This document shows positions 21,748 through 30,296 of a DNA stretch of 64,000 nt, in pieces. A program made the position numbers and the translations under genes. The notes below the pieces were generated by a model. It was given only the letters and a program-made list of their open reading frames with translations. It was not told the DNA's origin and made no database searches. How positions within the stretch are numbered: position 1 is the first letter of the stretch; every line of letters begins with the position of its first letter. Location: assembly GCA_003170275.1 (NCBI GenBank), contig PNAM01000012.1, positions 1 to 64,000 on the forward strand, given 5' to 3'. Origin of the DNA: Myxococcales bacterium (lineage in GTDB: Bacteria; Myxococcota_A; Polyangia; Palsa-1104).

Positions 21748-23535
21748 TCACACCTCGAGGCCAACGGCTCGCATGAGCTCAAGGGCATTGGACTTTTGCA
21801 CCACCCCAGGCCGCATGCGGTAGTCGAACGCCAGCTTGCCGCCTTCGAGCGTGTCCTCGAAGTGGACGTTGCGCGCCTGTGCGCCGAGCGCCTGCGCCAT
21901 CTCGGTGAGCGCCAGATCGTGCGTGGTCACCAGGCCGATGGCGCCGCGCGCGACCAGGCCCTTGACCACCGCCTCGGCGCCCAGGCGGCGATCGTGCGAG
22001 TTGGTGCCGGCCAGGATCTCGTCGAGCAGGAACAAGAGCGGCGGCTGGCCCGCGGCCAGATCGACGAGCTGGCGCAGGCGCGTGATCTCGGCGTAGAAGC
22101 GCGATGCGCCCTCGGCGAGTGAGTCCTGCACGCGCAGCGTCGCGCCCACCGAGAGCGGCGACAAGCGCAGCCGCAGCGCGCGCACCGGAGCGCCGGCGAG
22201 CGCGAGCACCACGTTGGAGCCGATGGTGCGCAGGAGCGTCGACTTGCCGGACATGTTGGAGCCGCTCACCAACAAGAGGCGCTCGGTGCCGCCGAGCTGC
22301 ACGTCGTTGCGCACGCACGCGCGCTCGGCCAGGAGCGGATGGCCGAGCCCGTCGGCGGAGAAGTGCGCGGTCTCGTCGGTGAGCTCGGGGAACGGATCGT
22401 GCGGATGCTCGAACGCGTAGCCCGAGAGCGCGCACAGGGCCTCCAGCTCGCCCACCGCCTCGATCCAGCGGGGGATCGCCGCGCCGGAGCGCGCGCGCCA
22501 GCCTTCGATCGCGAAGGCGAATTGCGGGCCCCACTGCACCAGGAATGCGAACGGCGCGAAGAACTGGTTGCGCTGCGCAAACAGGAGATACACCAGCTGG
22601 CCGAGCTGCGCGATGCGACGCGAGGCGGGCTGGCCGTCGCCGCTGAGCTTGGCCTGCAGCGCCCGCAGCCGCGCGCTCTGGAACGGTTCGCGCTCGAGCC
22701 GCTCGAGCACCACCGCGAGCACCGCCAGGTGCTGGCCGGCGCGATCGACGCCGCGGGTCACCTGCTCCACCGCGTGCTTGAGCGGACGCGCGGCGACCAG
22801 CTCGACGACCAGCACCGCGAGCAGCGGCGACCAGCCGAAGTCGAACGCCAGCCAGCCGATCAGCGTCACCGTCGCCGCCAGGCCGAGCAGCGCGAGCAGC
22901 GGGCGCAGCCAGGTGCGGGTCAGCGTGGCCGGCGCGCGCGACCAGGCGGCGAGCGCTTGCGGATCGACCTCGGCGCGCACGTCGGCGCCGAGGATGGCGA
23001 GCTCCTCGCGCAGCGCCAGCCGGCCGCGCAGCTCGACGACCGCCGCCTGTCGTTCGCGCACCTCGGCGGCCGCGGCGGGCGCGCGCAGCCACGCGGCCAG
23101 CGTCTCTTCGCCGGCGTGCGTGCGCGTGGTGCACAAGAGCTCGAACAGCGAGCCCTTGCCGAACAGATCGAGATCGCGCGCGTAGGGATGATTGGCGTCG
23201 TCGAAGCGATCGCCGGCGTTGCCCTTGCCGGCCCACGCGTCGTCGAGCCGCTCGAGGCCGCGCTGGTAATAGATCACCGCGCGCTCCACCACGCGCCGCC
23301 GATCGAGCGCGCGCCCGTGCAGCACCACCAGCACGAAGAACGCCGCCACTGGCGCGAACAGCCAGGCGGCCGACAACAGGTGCGGCCCGAGCGCCAGGTA
23401 GGCCATCAGCACGGTCAGCGCGAAGGCGCCCAGCCGCGCGGTCGAGAGCGCGCCGTCGCGGCGGGACAGGCGCGCGACCTCGGCGCTGCGCGCGGCCAGC
23501 CGCTCGCCGTATTCCTTGCGGGGATCATCCTGCAT
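21748..23535 (-). CDS. MutS-like ATPase with N-terminal membrane segments
   Basis: A 595-residue protein with the MutS ATPase domain at the C-terminus: Walker A in SGSNMSGKSTLLRTIG (residues 424-439), Walker B in LLFLLDEILAGTNSHDR (Asp505, Glu506), and THDLALTEMA. The N-terminal mismatch-recognition domains of MutS are missing. Instead there are two predicted membrane helices (34-52, 55-73), another hydrophobic pair near 210-250, and a helical core region. It belongs with the short MutS-family proteins of unknown role. Given the membrane segments, ordinary mismatch repair is unlikely. Its stop overlaps a possible start of the zinc-ribbon gene. Confidence 0.85.
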   Translation of the reverse strand: MQDDPRKEYGERLAARSAEVARLSRRDGALSTARLGAFALTVLMAYLALGPHLLSAAWLFAPVAAFFVLVVLHGRALDRRRVVERAVIYYQRGLERLDDAWAGKGNAGDRFDDANHPYARDLDLFGKGSLFELLCTTRTHAGEETLAAWLRAPAAAAEVRERQAAVVELRGRLALREELAILGADVRAEVDPQALAAWSRAPATLTRTWLRPLLALLGLAATVTLIGWLAFDFGWSPLLAVLVVELVAARPLKHAVEQVTRGVDRAGQHLAVLAVVLERLEREPFQSARLRALQAKLSGDGQPASRRIAQLGQLVYLLFAQRNQFFAPFAFLVQWGPQFAFAIEGWRARSGAAIPRWIEAVGELEALCALSGYAFEHPHDPFPELTDETAHFSADGLGHPLLAERACVRNDVQLGGTERLLLVSGSNMSGKSTLLRTIGSNVVLALAGAPVRALRLRLSPLSVGATLRVQDSLAEGASRFYAEITRLRQLVDLAAGQPPLLFLLDEILAGTNSHDRRLGAEAVVKGLVARGAIGLVTTHDLALTEMAQALGAQARNVHFEDTLEGGKLAFDYRMRPGVVQKSNALELMRAVGLEV

Positions 23536-23544
23536 CTGGCCCCA

Positions 23545-25035
23545 TCAATACAACAAGCCGGTCAGGCGCGCGTCGATCTCGATGCCAAACAGCACGCGCC
23601 CGCCGGTGTCGGGGAACGCGCCGTAGCCGACGAACGCGCGCAGCCACGGCACCACCGACGGCGAATAGCCGATCGCGCCCCAGCCGCCGACGCGCGACAG
23701 CCGCTCCGGCAGCGGATCGACCAGCAGCGTGCCGTCGAGGTGGAAGCCGCCCGCCCAGCGCCACACCAGCTCGAGGCGCAGCGTGGTGCGCAGATAGGCG
23801 AACGACGGCGCGCCGCGCGGATCGAGCGGATCGGTGTGCAGCGCGAAGCCGGCGGTCCACACCACGCGGCCGGTCTCGAGCGGATAGTGGCGATCGATCG
23901 AGCCGCGCGCCACGCCCGCCACCAGGCCGGCGTCGATGCGCCCGTCGGTCGAGAAGATCGAGCTCACGCCGATCAGCGGAAACCATTCGTGGCGCGCGCC
24001 ATACAGGAGCTTGCCCGGCACGAGCGGATGCGGCGCGAGCACCCGCGCGCCGGGCGCCGAGCGCGGCGCCGGTGAGAGCGTCGCGACGAACGTATCGAGC
24101 GCGCGCGCGACCGCGGCCGGCGCTTCGAGCGGCGGAAGGTGACCCACCGACGGCAATCGCTCGGTCGTCACCGCAACGCCGGCGGGCAGGCTGCGCGCGA
24201 TCTCGGCGGCGACCGCGACCGGCACCACCTGATCCGTCTCGCCCCACACGATCAGCACCGGCACCTGCACGCGCGCGAGCGCCTGGCGGGTGCGCTCGAT
24301 CTCGGGCGGCGTGAGGAACGCCAGGTAGTAGCCGAGCATCGCGTCGCGCCTGCGCGAGTCGCTGAGCTGCCAGGCCAGCGTGCCGACCGTTTCGCGATCC
24401 GCGTGCGGGCCGACCAGCCGCGGCAACGTCAGGCCGATCACCGCCTGCGGCCCGCCGAGGCGAAACAGCGGACCCCACAAGGACGGGCGCAGGACCCAAC
24501 GCTCCCAGCGGTTGAGCCCGAAGGGCGCGGCCGGCGCGTCGATCAGCACCAGCCCGCTCACGCGATCGGGCGCGCGCGCGGCCAGCCGAACTGCCAGCGC
24601 GCCGCCGATCGAATTGCCCACCAGCACCACCGGGCGGCCCGGGCTCTCGGCGTCCAGCACCGCGGCCAGCGCGTCGAGCACGCGATCTTCGCGCACCGAC
24701 GCGAGCGTGGCGCCTTCGCCGATCCCCGGCAGATCGACCAGCACGCGCGCGCGGCAGGCCGAGAGCAGCGGCACCACCTCGCGCCACGAGGTGCCGGTCA
24801 GCCCGAGCGCCGGCAGGAACACCAGCGGCGCCTGCTCGTCGCTGCAGCCGGCCGGCGCCGGCACCACGCGCCAGGTCGCCCGCGCCTGCTCGCTCGCGGC
24901 CGGGCTGACGTACGACGGACGGGTATAGCTCGGCCCGGCCCGCAGCGCGGGGACGCACCCCGCGATCAGCAGCAGTCCGAGACTAGCGACCGACCAACGG
25001 CAACAACGCTTCGGCGAGATCGCCAAGACCTGCAC
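23545..25035 (-). CDS. lipoprotein: alpha/beta hydrolase fused to a beta-rich outer-membrane-like domain
   Basis: A 496-residue predicted lipoprotein (lipobox LIAGC, Cys27). Residues about 60-320 are an alpha/beta hydrolase with VLVGNSIGGALAV (Ser142), an acid in VIVWGETDQVVP and His in LPSVGHLPPLEAP. Residues about 335-496 are rich in alternating hydrophobic and polar strands (WFPLIGVSSIFSTDGRIDAG, LELVWRWAGGFHLDG, WLRAFVGYGAFPDTGGRVLF) and read like a small beta barrel or outer-membrane lipid-binding domain. A surface or outer-membrane lipase/esterase is a fair guess. Its 5' end overlaps the small gene upstream by 53 bases. Confidence 0.78.
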   Translation of the reverse strand: MQVLAISPKRCCRWSVASLGLLLIAGCVPALRAGPSYTRPSYVSPAASEQARATWRVVPAPAGCSDEQAPLVFLPALGLTGTSWREVVPLLSACRARVLVDLPGIGEGATLASVREDRVLDALAAVLDAESPGRPVVLVGNSIGGALAVRLAARAPDRVSGLVLIDAPAAPFGLNRWERWVLRPSLWGPLFRLGGPQAVIGLTLPRLVGPHADRETVGTLAWQLSDSRRRDAMLGYYLAFLTPPEIERTRQALARVQVPVLIVWGETDQVVPVAVAAEIARSLPAGVAVTTERLPSVGHLPPLEAPAAVARALDTFVATLSPAPRSAPGARVLAPHPLVPGKLLYGARHEWFPLIGVSSIFSTDGRIDAGLVAGVARGSIDRHYPLETGRVVWTAGFALHTDPLDPRGAPSFAYLRTTLRLELVWRWAGGFHLDGTLLVDPLPERLSRVGGWGAIGYSPSVVPWLRAFVGYGAFPDTGGRVLFGIEIDARLTGLLY

Positions 25036-25210
25036 GCTCCATCGCGACTTGCAGCTCCTGGTGGCAACCCGACGCCGCGCAGCTGGCGATGAACCGCTTG
25101 ACCGCGTGCATGTGCAGCACGGCGTCGTTCAGCGGCATCCCGCCGACTTCTTCGAGCCGCGCCGAAATGGTGCCGGCCAGCGTCTCGAACTCTGTCGTCT
25201 CTTCGCGCAT
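24983..25210 (-). CDS. small helical protein
   Basis: A 75-residue acidic helical protein (MREETTEFETLAGTISARLE, LNDAVLHMHAVKRFIASCAA, MERAGLGDLAEALLPLVGR). No family is recognised. Amino-acid use looks natural and distinct from the shadow frames. Its last 53 bases are shared, in a different frame, with the signal peptide region of the hydrolase fusion gene, so both would be read from one message. Confidence 0.6.
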   Translation of the reverse strand: MREETTEFETLAGTISARLEEVGGMPLNDAVLHMHAVKRFIASCAASGCHQELQVAMERAGLGDLAEALLPLVGR

Positions 25211-25349
25211 GGGCTGGTGCCACCGGTTGTTTGCAAGGGTCGCGCCCAGTAGATGAGCGCGGATGGCGCGGGTTCAAGGGGGTGGGGTCTCCGAAAACCG
25301 GAGGGTGGCGAGGACACTCGTCCCCCGTTGCGCGTGCTACGGTTTCCGC

Positions 25350-25967
25350 GTGGGCTCCGCCGTCTCGCGCCTCGCGTGGATCAACGTCGCGCTGCACGTC
25401 GTGGCGATCGCGCTGGCGGCGATCGGCATGCGCCCGGGGACCGCGATCGTCCCGCTCGCCGAACGGATCGCCTATCTGTCGCGCGCGCCGGCCGGCTGGA
25501 CGCTCGGTTGGGGAAGCTGGATGCTGTGCGCGCTCGCGCTGGTGGCGCTGTTCGCGGCGCTCGCCCATCGGCTCGACGGCCCGCTGGTGCGGCTCGGCCT
25601 GGTGCTCGCGGGCGCCGGCGCGGCGATCGATCTCTTGTGCGACGATCTGCAGCTCGCGGTGTTGCCCGAGGTCGCGCGGCGCGGCAACGACGCGCTGTTC
25701 CTCACGCTCGAGCGCGCCGCCGGCTCGGGCGGCACGGTGGTCGCCAACGGGCTGTACACGATCGCCGGCCTGCTGGTGACCTTGCGCCTGCGACGCGAGG
25801 CGGGACTGTCGCGAGTGGTGTGGGTGGGCTACGGGGTGTTCGTGTCCGGCATGTCGATGGTCGCCGCGGGCCTGGCCGGCGAGCCGCGCTGGGTCGAGTG
25901 GGTGACCGGGCCGACCATCGGGCTGTACTGCCTGTGGTGTCTCGGGCTGGCGACCCGGCGCGGATGA
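25350..25967 (+). CDS. integral membrane protein of unknown function
   Basis: A 205-residue protein with about six hydrophobic segments (for example INVALHVVAIALAAIG, MLCALALVALFAALAH, VGYGVFVSGMSMVAAGL). No family is recognised with confidence. GTG at 25350 is taken as start because TACGGT ends six bases upstream, giving a leaderless-type start; an ATG at 25263 would place a charged non-hydrophobic leader in front. Its stop overlaps the next ATG (ATGA), so the two genes are coupled. Confidence 0.65.
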   Translation: MGSAVSRLAWINVALHVVAIALAAIGMRPGTAIVPLAERIAYLSRAPAGWTLGWGSWMLCALALVALFAALAHRLDGPLVRLGLVLAGAGAAIDLLCDDLQLAVLPEVARRGNDALFLTLERAAGSGGTVVANGLYTIAGLLVTLRLRREAGLSRVVWVGYGVFVSGMSMVAAGLAGEPRWVEWVTGPTIGLYCLWCLGLATRRG

Positions 25968-27007
25968 TCGTCGTGTTCGGCGGGTACGGGACGTTCGGCT
26001 CGCAGGTGGCGCGCGCGCTGGCGGCAGGGAAGGCCGGACCGATCGTGGTGGCGGGACGCGACGCCGCCCGGGCGCGTGACTTCGCCGCCGCGCTGCCCGG
26101 GAGCGCGCATCGCGGGATCGCCGCCGACGTGGCGGGCGGCGCCGCGCTGGTCGAGGCGCTCACCGGCGCGACCGTGGCGATCAACTGCGCCGGCCCGTTC
26201 TCGTCGCTGGGCACCGGCCTGCTCGACGCCTGCCTAGCCGCCGGCTGCCACTACGTCGACATCGCCGACGATCGCGCCTATGCGCGCACGGTGCGCGACT
26301 ACGGAGCCCGCTTCGCCGCCCGCGCGCTCACCTGCGCCTACGGCTGCTCGAGCCTGCCCGCGCTGTCCGGTGCGTTGGCGATCTCGCTCGGCGGCGCGCC
26401 GCCGGAACGCGCGCGCGTGACCCTGTTCATCGGCAACGCCAACCCGAAGGGCGCCGCCGCGGTGCGCTCGGCGGTGGGACTGATCGGCCGCGCGATCGAG
26501 GCGCCGCAGGGCCCGCTGCGCGGGTTTGCCGACGGCGAGCGGGTCGAGCTGCCGGCGCCGTTCGGCCGTCGCACCGTCTACAACTTCGAGAGCCCCGAGT
26601 ACGATCTGTTCCCGCTCTTGCTCGGCGCGCGCGCGGTCTCGGTCAAGGTGGGCTTCGAGATGCGGGTAGGCACATTTTTGTTCGCGACCCTGGCCAGGCT
26701 GGGCTCGGGCTACGGCGCGGCCACCGCCAGGCTGCTCGGCGCGGCGGGCGGATTGTTGCGGTCGGCGGGACACTCCGGCGGCGTGGTGATGACCGAGCTG
26801 TTCGACGCCGGCGGAACGCGGCGCGCCGCGGCGATCTCGGCGCCCACCGACGGACAGCGCATGGCCGCGCTGCCGGCCGCGTTCGTCGCCGAGGCGTTGC
26901 GCGCGGGGCCGGCGCCGCGCGGCGCGCAAACCGCGTACGAGGTGTTGGGGGCGGAGGAGTTGCTGCGGAAGATGGTGGCGGCGGGCTACAAGATCACGCG
27001 GAGCTGA
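25964..27007 (+). CDS. saccharopine dehydrogenase-like NAD(P)-binding oxidoreductase
   Basis: A 347-residue protein that starts with a Rossmann motif (MIVVFGGYGTFGSQVARAL) and continues as saccharopine-dehydrogenase-like proteins do: VVAGRDAARARDFAAAL, VAINCAGPFSSLG and ACLAAGCHYVDIADD. Members include trans-acting enoyl reductases and membrane-associated oxidoreductases of lipid metabolism; true saccharopine dehydrogenase activity is unlikely. A hydrophobic stretch near residues 230-265 may touch the membrane. Coupled by ATGA overlap to the upstream membrane protein, which suggests a joint function at the membrane. Confidence 0.82.
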   Translation: MIVVFGGYGTFGSQVARALAAGKAGPIVVAGRDAARARDFAAALPGSAHRGIAADVAGGAALVEALTGATVAINCAGPFSSLGTGLLDACLAAGCHYVDIADDRAYARTVRDYGARFAARALTCAYGCSSLPALSGALAISLGGAPPERARVTLFIGNANPKGAAAVRSAVGLIGRAIEAPQGPLRGFADGERVELPAPFGRRTVYNFESPEYDLFPLLLGARAVSVKVGFEMRVGTFLFATLARLGSGYGAATARLLGAAGGLLRSAGHSGGVVMTELFDAGGTRRAAAISAPTDGQRMAALPAAFVAEALRAGPAPRGAQTAYEVLGAEELLRKMVAAGYKITRS

Positions 27008-27023
27008 AGGCGCGAGCTCGTCT

Positions 27024-28115
27024 TCACATGCTGGGCATGGAGGTCGGGATGGTCGGCGACTCGGGCGCGCCGCTCTCCGGCGTGGGGTCCATCGGGTCGG
27101 TCGGCGGCAGCTGCTCGTCGAGGAGGCCGGGCGCGCAGTTGCTCAGCTTGCCCGCGGTCTTGAGGACCGTGCAGCTGGGCCCGATCGCGCCGGCGGTGCA
27201 GTCGCGCAGCGCGTAGAAGCCGTCCACGTCGGTGAGATCGCGCGCCCAGCACGAGTTGGCGACATACACGTGTCCGTCCGGCACGTCGCCCTTGAGCGCC
27301 AGGCCGTCGGCGCGGCCACCGACGCCGGGCAGCCAGCGCGCGTGCAACAGCACCAGCTCCTTGGCGGGGGTCGGCGAGTCGACGATGTTGGCGTACGCTG
27401 CCAGCCGCACGTGCGCGCCGCCGTCGGGGCCCTTCCAGCCGGTGAACACCGCGTCGATCGGATCGAACTGGGTCACGTCGGGAGAGAAGTTGTGCAGGCC
27501 GTAGGCGAGCACCTTGAAGCCGGCCACGTGCGCGAAGCCGACCAGCAGCTGGCCATTGCCGTGGAAGTCGGTGTCCACCGACGCCAGCTTGTCGAGGTCG
27601 ATGCCCATCGCGCCGCGCCCGCGGCGGGCCACGTCGCTGGCCTGGAACAGCCCGCCCATCACCGTCACGTAGGCGGAGTCGGCGGCGCCGAGCGGCTTGG
27701 CGTCGAGCTTCCAGCCGAAGCTCTTGTCGGCCAGCTTCTTCATGGTGAACAAGAAGGTCGCGGCGCCCTTGTCGTGCGGGCCCCAGGTGCGCGTGTCGCC
27801 GACCTGCGCCTTGGTGCCGCCGGCGGCGATCGCCTCTTCGATCGGCTTGAGCACGTCGGCGACCGCGTCGTTGAGCGCCTTGATCGCGTCGCGCGTGTGC
27901 TGCAGATATTCGGGCAGCGGGCCGGTGAGCGCCTGCTGCGACTCGCCCCAATCGGCGCCGTCCGACGCGGTGCTCAGCCCTTCGCCGGCCGCATCGCCGG
28001 TGAGCTCCATCTGATACGCGGAGGTCTCCGGGGTCGCGGACGAGAACTCATCGGCTCCGCCACAGCCCGCGGCGAGCAGCCCCAGAACGATCACGTAGCC
28101 CATTTTTCGTTGCAT
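27024..28115 (-). CDS. predicted lipoprotein of unknown function
   Basis: A 363-residue predicted lipoprotein: lipobox LAAGC with Cys18 followed by GGADEFSSA, a typical acidic, Ser-rich tether. The middle part (residues about 70-300) has mixed alpha/beta pattern with no known motif; two or three Cys pairs near the end (NSCWARDL, RDCTAGAIGPSC, SNCAPG) could form disulphides. The tail is rich in Pro and Ser. An AGGAGG lies eight bases upstream of the ATG and fixes the start. Converges on the oxidoreductase gene. Confidence 0.75.
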   Translation of the reverse strand: MQRKMGYVIVLGLLAAGCGGADEFSSATPETSAYQMELTGDAAGEGLSTASDGADWGESQQALTGPLPEYLQHTRDAIKALNDAVADVLKPIEEAIAAGGTKAQVGDTRTWGPHDKGAATFLFTMKKLADKSFGWKLDAKPLGAADSAYVTVMGGLFQASDVARRGRGAMGIDLDKLASVDTDFHGNGQLLVGFAHVAGFKVLAYGLHNFSPDVTQFDPIDAVFTGWKGPDGGAHVRLAAYANIVDSPTPAKELVLLHARWLPGVGGRADGLALKGDVPDGHVYVANSCWARDLTDVDGFYALRDCTAGAIGPSCTVLKTAGKLSNCAPGLLDEQLPPTDPMDPTPESGAPESPTIPTSMPSM

Positions 28116-28167
28116 CGTCGTGCCTCCTGACCAGAGGACTTAGCAGGGACGATGCCAGGATGAATGT

Positions 28168-29241
28168 TTAGGGTTTGCGCTGACTTGGGTCGCCAGGGTC
28201 GACTCCGGAGAGTCCCCCCGGCTCAGCATCCCCGAGTCCGGCAGTCTCACCGCGCAGGTCGTCGCGGATGCGCTTGGCGACGAACAGGAACGGGAACGAG
28301 AGGAACAGCCCGACGAAGCCGAGCAGGTGCTCCCACAACAAGAGGCTCATGATCAACATGAAGCCGGGCAGCCGCACGTGACGCGCCGCCAGCCGCGGGT
28401 TGAGGTAGTAGGACTCGAGCTTGTGCAGCACGAACGTCAGGCCGACGAACAGCCCGACGCCGAGCCAGCCCATGGCCTGGAACGCGAGCAGCGACAAGAT
28501 CGTGCCGGAGACGAAGTTGCCGACCACCGGCACCATGCCCGAGGCGAAGATCATCAACGCCAGCGACGGCGCGTGCGGGATGCCGACCAGCAGCAGCACC
28601 GGAAAGGTGAGCGCCGCGTTACACGCCGCCACCACCATCTGGAACTGCACCGTCACCAGCATCGCCTCGGCCACGTAGGTGAACCAGCGCAGCATGGTGC
28701 CCGCCAGCGAGCCGCGCTCGATGCCGCGGTAGAACTCCGCGAGCTCGTCGCGCTCGAGCAGGAACACCACCGCGAGGATGAAGCCGATCAGCACGTAGAG
28801 GACCACGTGGCCGAACGCGGAGAGAAAGTGCAGCGCGTCGGCGGCGTAGTGCTGCGCGCCTTCGACCAGCTTGTCGGCGGCGTCCTCGATGTGCTCCTGC
28901 ACCGCCTTGTAGACCGGCAGCTCCTTGATGCTGGCGATGCGCGCCGGCAAGGTCTCGCGCGCGCCCCGCGCCAGGTGCACCGCGCGCCCGATGCCGAACG
29001 CCAGCGATCCGCCGACCAGCGTCAGCACCAGCGTCGAGACGATCAACAGCGACCAGCGGTGCTTCAGGCGCGTGCGCAGCGTGAGCTGCTCGGTGCAGTA
29101 GCCGATCAAGCGCTCGAACACGACGAAGAAGATCAGCAGGATGAGCAGCTTGCGAAACAGGATCACCAGGCCGATGAACAGCGCCAGCGCGATGAAGCGC
29201 CGCGGGGTCTGCTCACGAAAGAAGGCGCCGACGCGATCCAT
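28168..29241 (-). CDS. AI-2E family (TqsA/YdiK-type) transporter
   Basis: A 357-residue polytopic membrane protein of the AI-2 exporter superfamily (UPF0118). It has about eight membrane helices, a long helical stretch after the third (VYKAVQEHIEDAADKLVEGA), and the conserved C-terminal PVVGNFVSGTILSLLAF and HKLESYYLNPRLAARHVRLP. Export of autoinducer-2 is shown for one member only; others move ions or unknown solutes, so the substrate is open. The C-terminal tail is long, acidic and soluble. Confidence 0.87.
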   Translation of the reverse strand: MDRVGAFFREQTPRRFIALALFIGLVILFRKLLILLIFFVVFERLIGYCTEQLTLRTRLKHRWSLLIVSTLVLTLVGGSLAFGIGRAVHLARGARETLPARIASIKELPVYKAVQEHIEDAADKLVEGAQHYAADALHFLSAFGHVVLYVLIGFILAVVFLLERDELAEFYRGIERGSLAGTMLRWFTYVAEAMLVTVQFQMVVAACNAALTFPVLLLVGIPHAPSLALMIFASGMVPVVGNFVSGTILSLLAFQAMGWLGVGLFVGLTFVLHKLESYYLNPRLAARHVRLPGFMLIMSLLLWEHLLGFVGLFLSFPFLFVAKRIRDDLRGETAGLGDAEPGGLSGVDPGDPSQRKP

Positions 29242-29300
29242 GGTCGACGGGAAGCATCGCAGCCCGCCCGGTTCGGGTCAACTGCGCCGCGGGCGCGCGA

Positions 29301-30296
29301 CTACTTGTCGAAGATGTAGCGCGCTTCCAGATCTTCGGCGACCAGCACCAGCTTCTTGAGGCTCTTGTCGAAGCGCGGGGTGCCGAGGATGACCCACACC
29401 GCGTGGCCGGGCTGGAGGAGCGATTGGTTCTTCACCGACGGCGGCACCTCGAGCACCCACGAAAAATCGCGCTCGGCGGTGACCTCCCAGCGCCCGCCGC
29501 CGAGCTCCTTGGCGACCTCCAGGTTGGTGAGCAGGAACGAGCCGGGCGGGAACTTCCAGCGCACGTCCTTGATCGCCCAGAAGAACACCGTGCCGGTGAC
29601 GTGGATGGGGTTCCACTTCGCCTTCTTGACGATCAGCGGCGGCTCGAGCAGGCGCACCGCGAAGCCGGAGGTGACCAGGCGCGGGCCCCAGCTCGCCGGC
29701 AGGCCGTGCTGCGTGCCGTCGCTGCCGTGGCACACCAACACCAGTTCGCCGACCTTGGCGTCGAACGGCTGGCGGAACGCGCCGAACTTCTCGCCGCGAA
29801 ACTGATAGGTGCCCGCCAGACCGGCGACCTCGTAGAGCGTGGCGGGCTCGCCCTCGTCGAGCTCGTTCTTGGGCGCGAGGCGCAGCTGCTCCCGGCGCAC
29901 CACCTTGCCCCAATCGGGCCTATAGCGCCCTTCGGTCGACGGCACCGGGTGCGCCGGATCGACCGAGAGCGTGCAGCGCCAGCCCACCTCGTAGTCGTTG
30001 GTCTTGTGGTACTCGTCGCGCAGCTTGCGACGCGCGTCCTCGCTGGCGCGCAGGGTCTCGCGCTCCTTCTGCTCGCGATCCTTGGCCGACTGCGAGGTCG
30101 CCACCACCGTGTCGCGCTGCTTGACCAGCGCGGCGAAGCGCTGAACGCTCGCCTGGTAGTCGACGCCGTGCGCGATCTTGTCGATCAGCGCGTCGCGCTC
30201 CGCGTTCAGGTTCTCGGTCGGATCTTCGCGCTCGGCGCGCGCCCCCGACGACAGAGACGCGAGCAACACGACCGCGATGAACAGGCGGCTAGCCAT
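29301..30296 (-). CDS. exported protein of unknown function
   Basis: A 331-residue protein with a signal peptide (MASRLFIAVVLLASLSSGARA). After it comes a charged helical stretch, likely coiled coil (residues about 25-98, ENLNAERDALIDKIAHGVD, SAKDREQKERETLRASEDAR), then a beta-rich domain (TLYEVAGLAGTYQFRGEKFG, LVTSGFAVRLLEPPLIVKKA) that may bind a ligand or partner. No family recognised. It overlaps the CsgG-like gene by eight bases and follows it in the operon, so the two probably work together at the envelope. Confidence 0.75.
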   Translation of the reverse strand: MASRLFIAVVLLASLSSGARAEREDPTENLNAERDALIDKIAHGVDYQASVQRFAALVKQRDTVVATSQSAKDREQKERETLRASEDARRKLRDEYHKTNDYEVGWRCTLSVDPAHPVPSTEGRYRPDWGKVVRREQLRLAPKNELDEGEPATLYEVAGLAGTYQFRGEKFGAFRQPFDAKVGELVLVCHGSDGTQHGLPASWGPRLVTSGFAVRLLEPPLIVKKAKWNPIHVTGTVFFWAIKDVRWKFPPGSFLLTNLEVAKELGGGRWEVTAERDFSWVLEVPPSVKNQSLLQPGHAVWVILGTPRFDKSLKKLVLVAEDLEARYIFDK

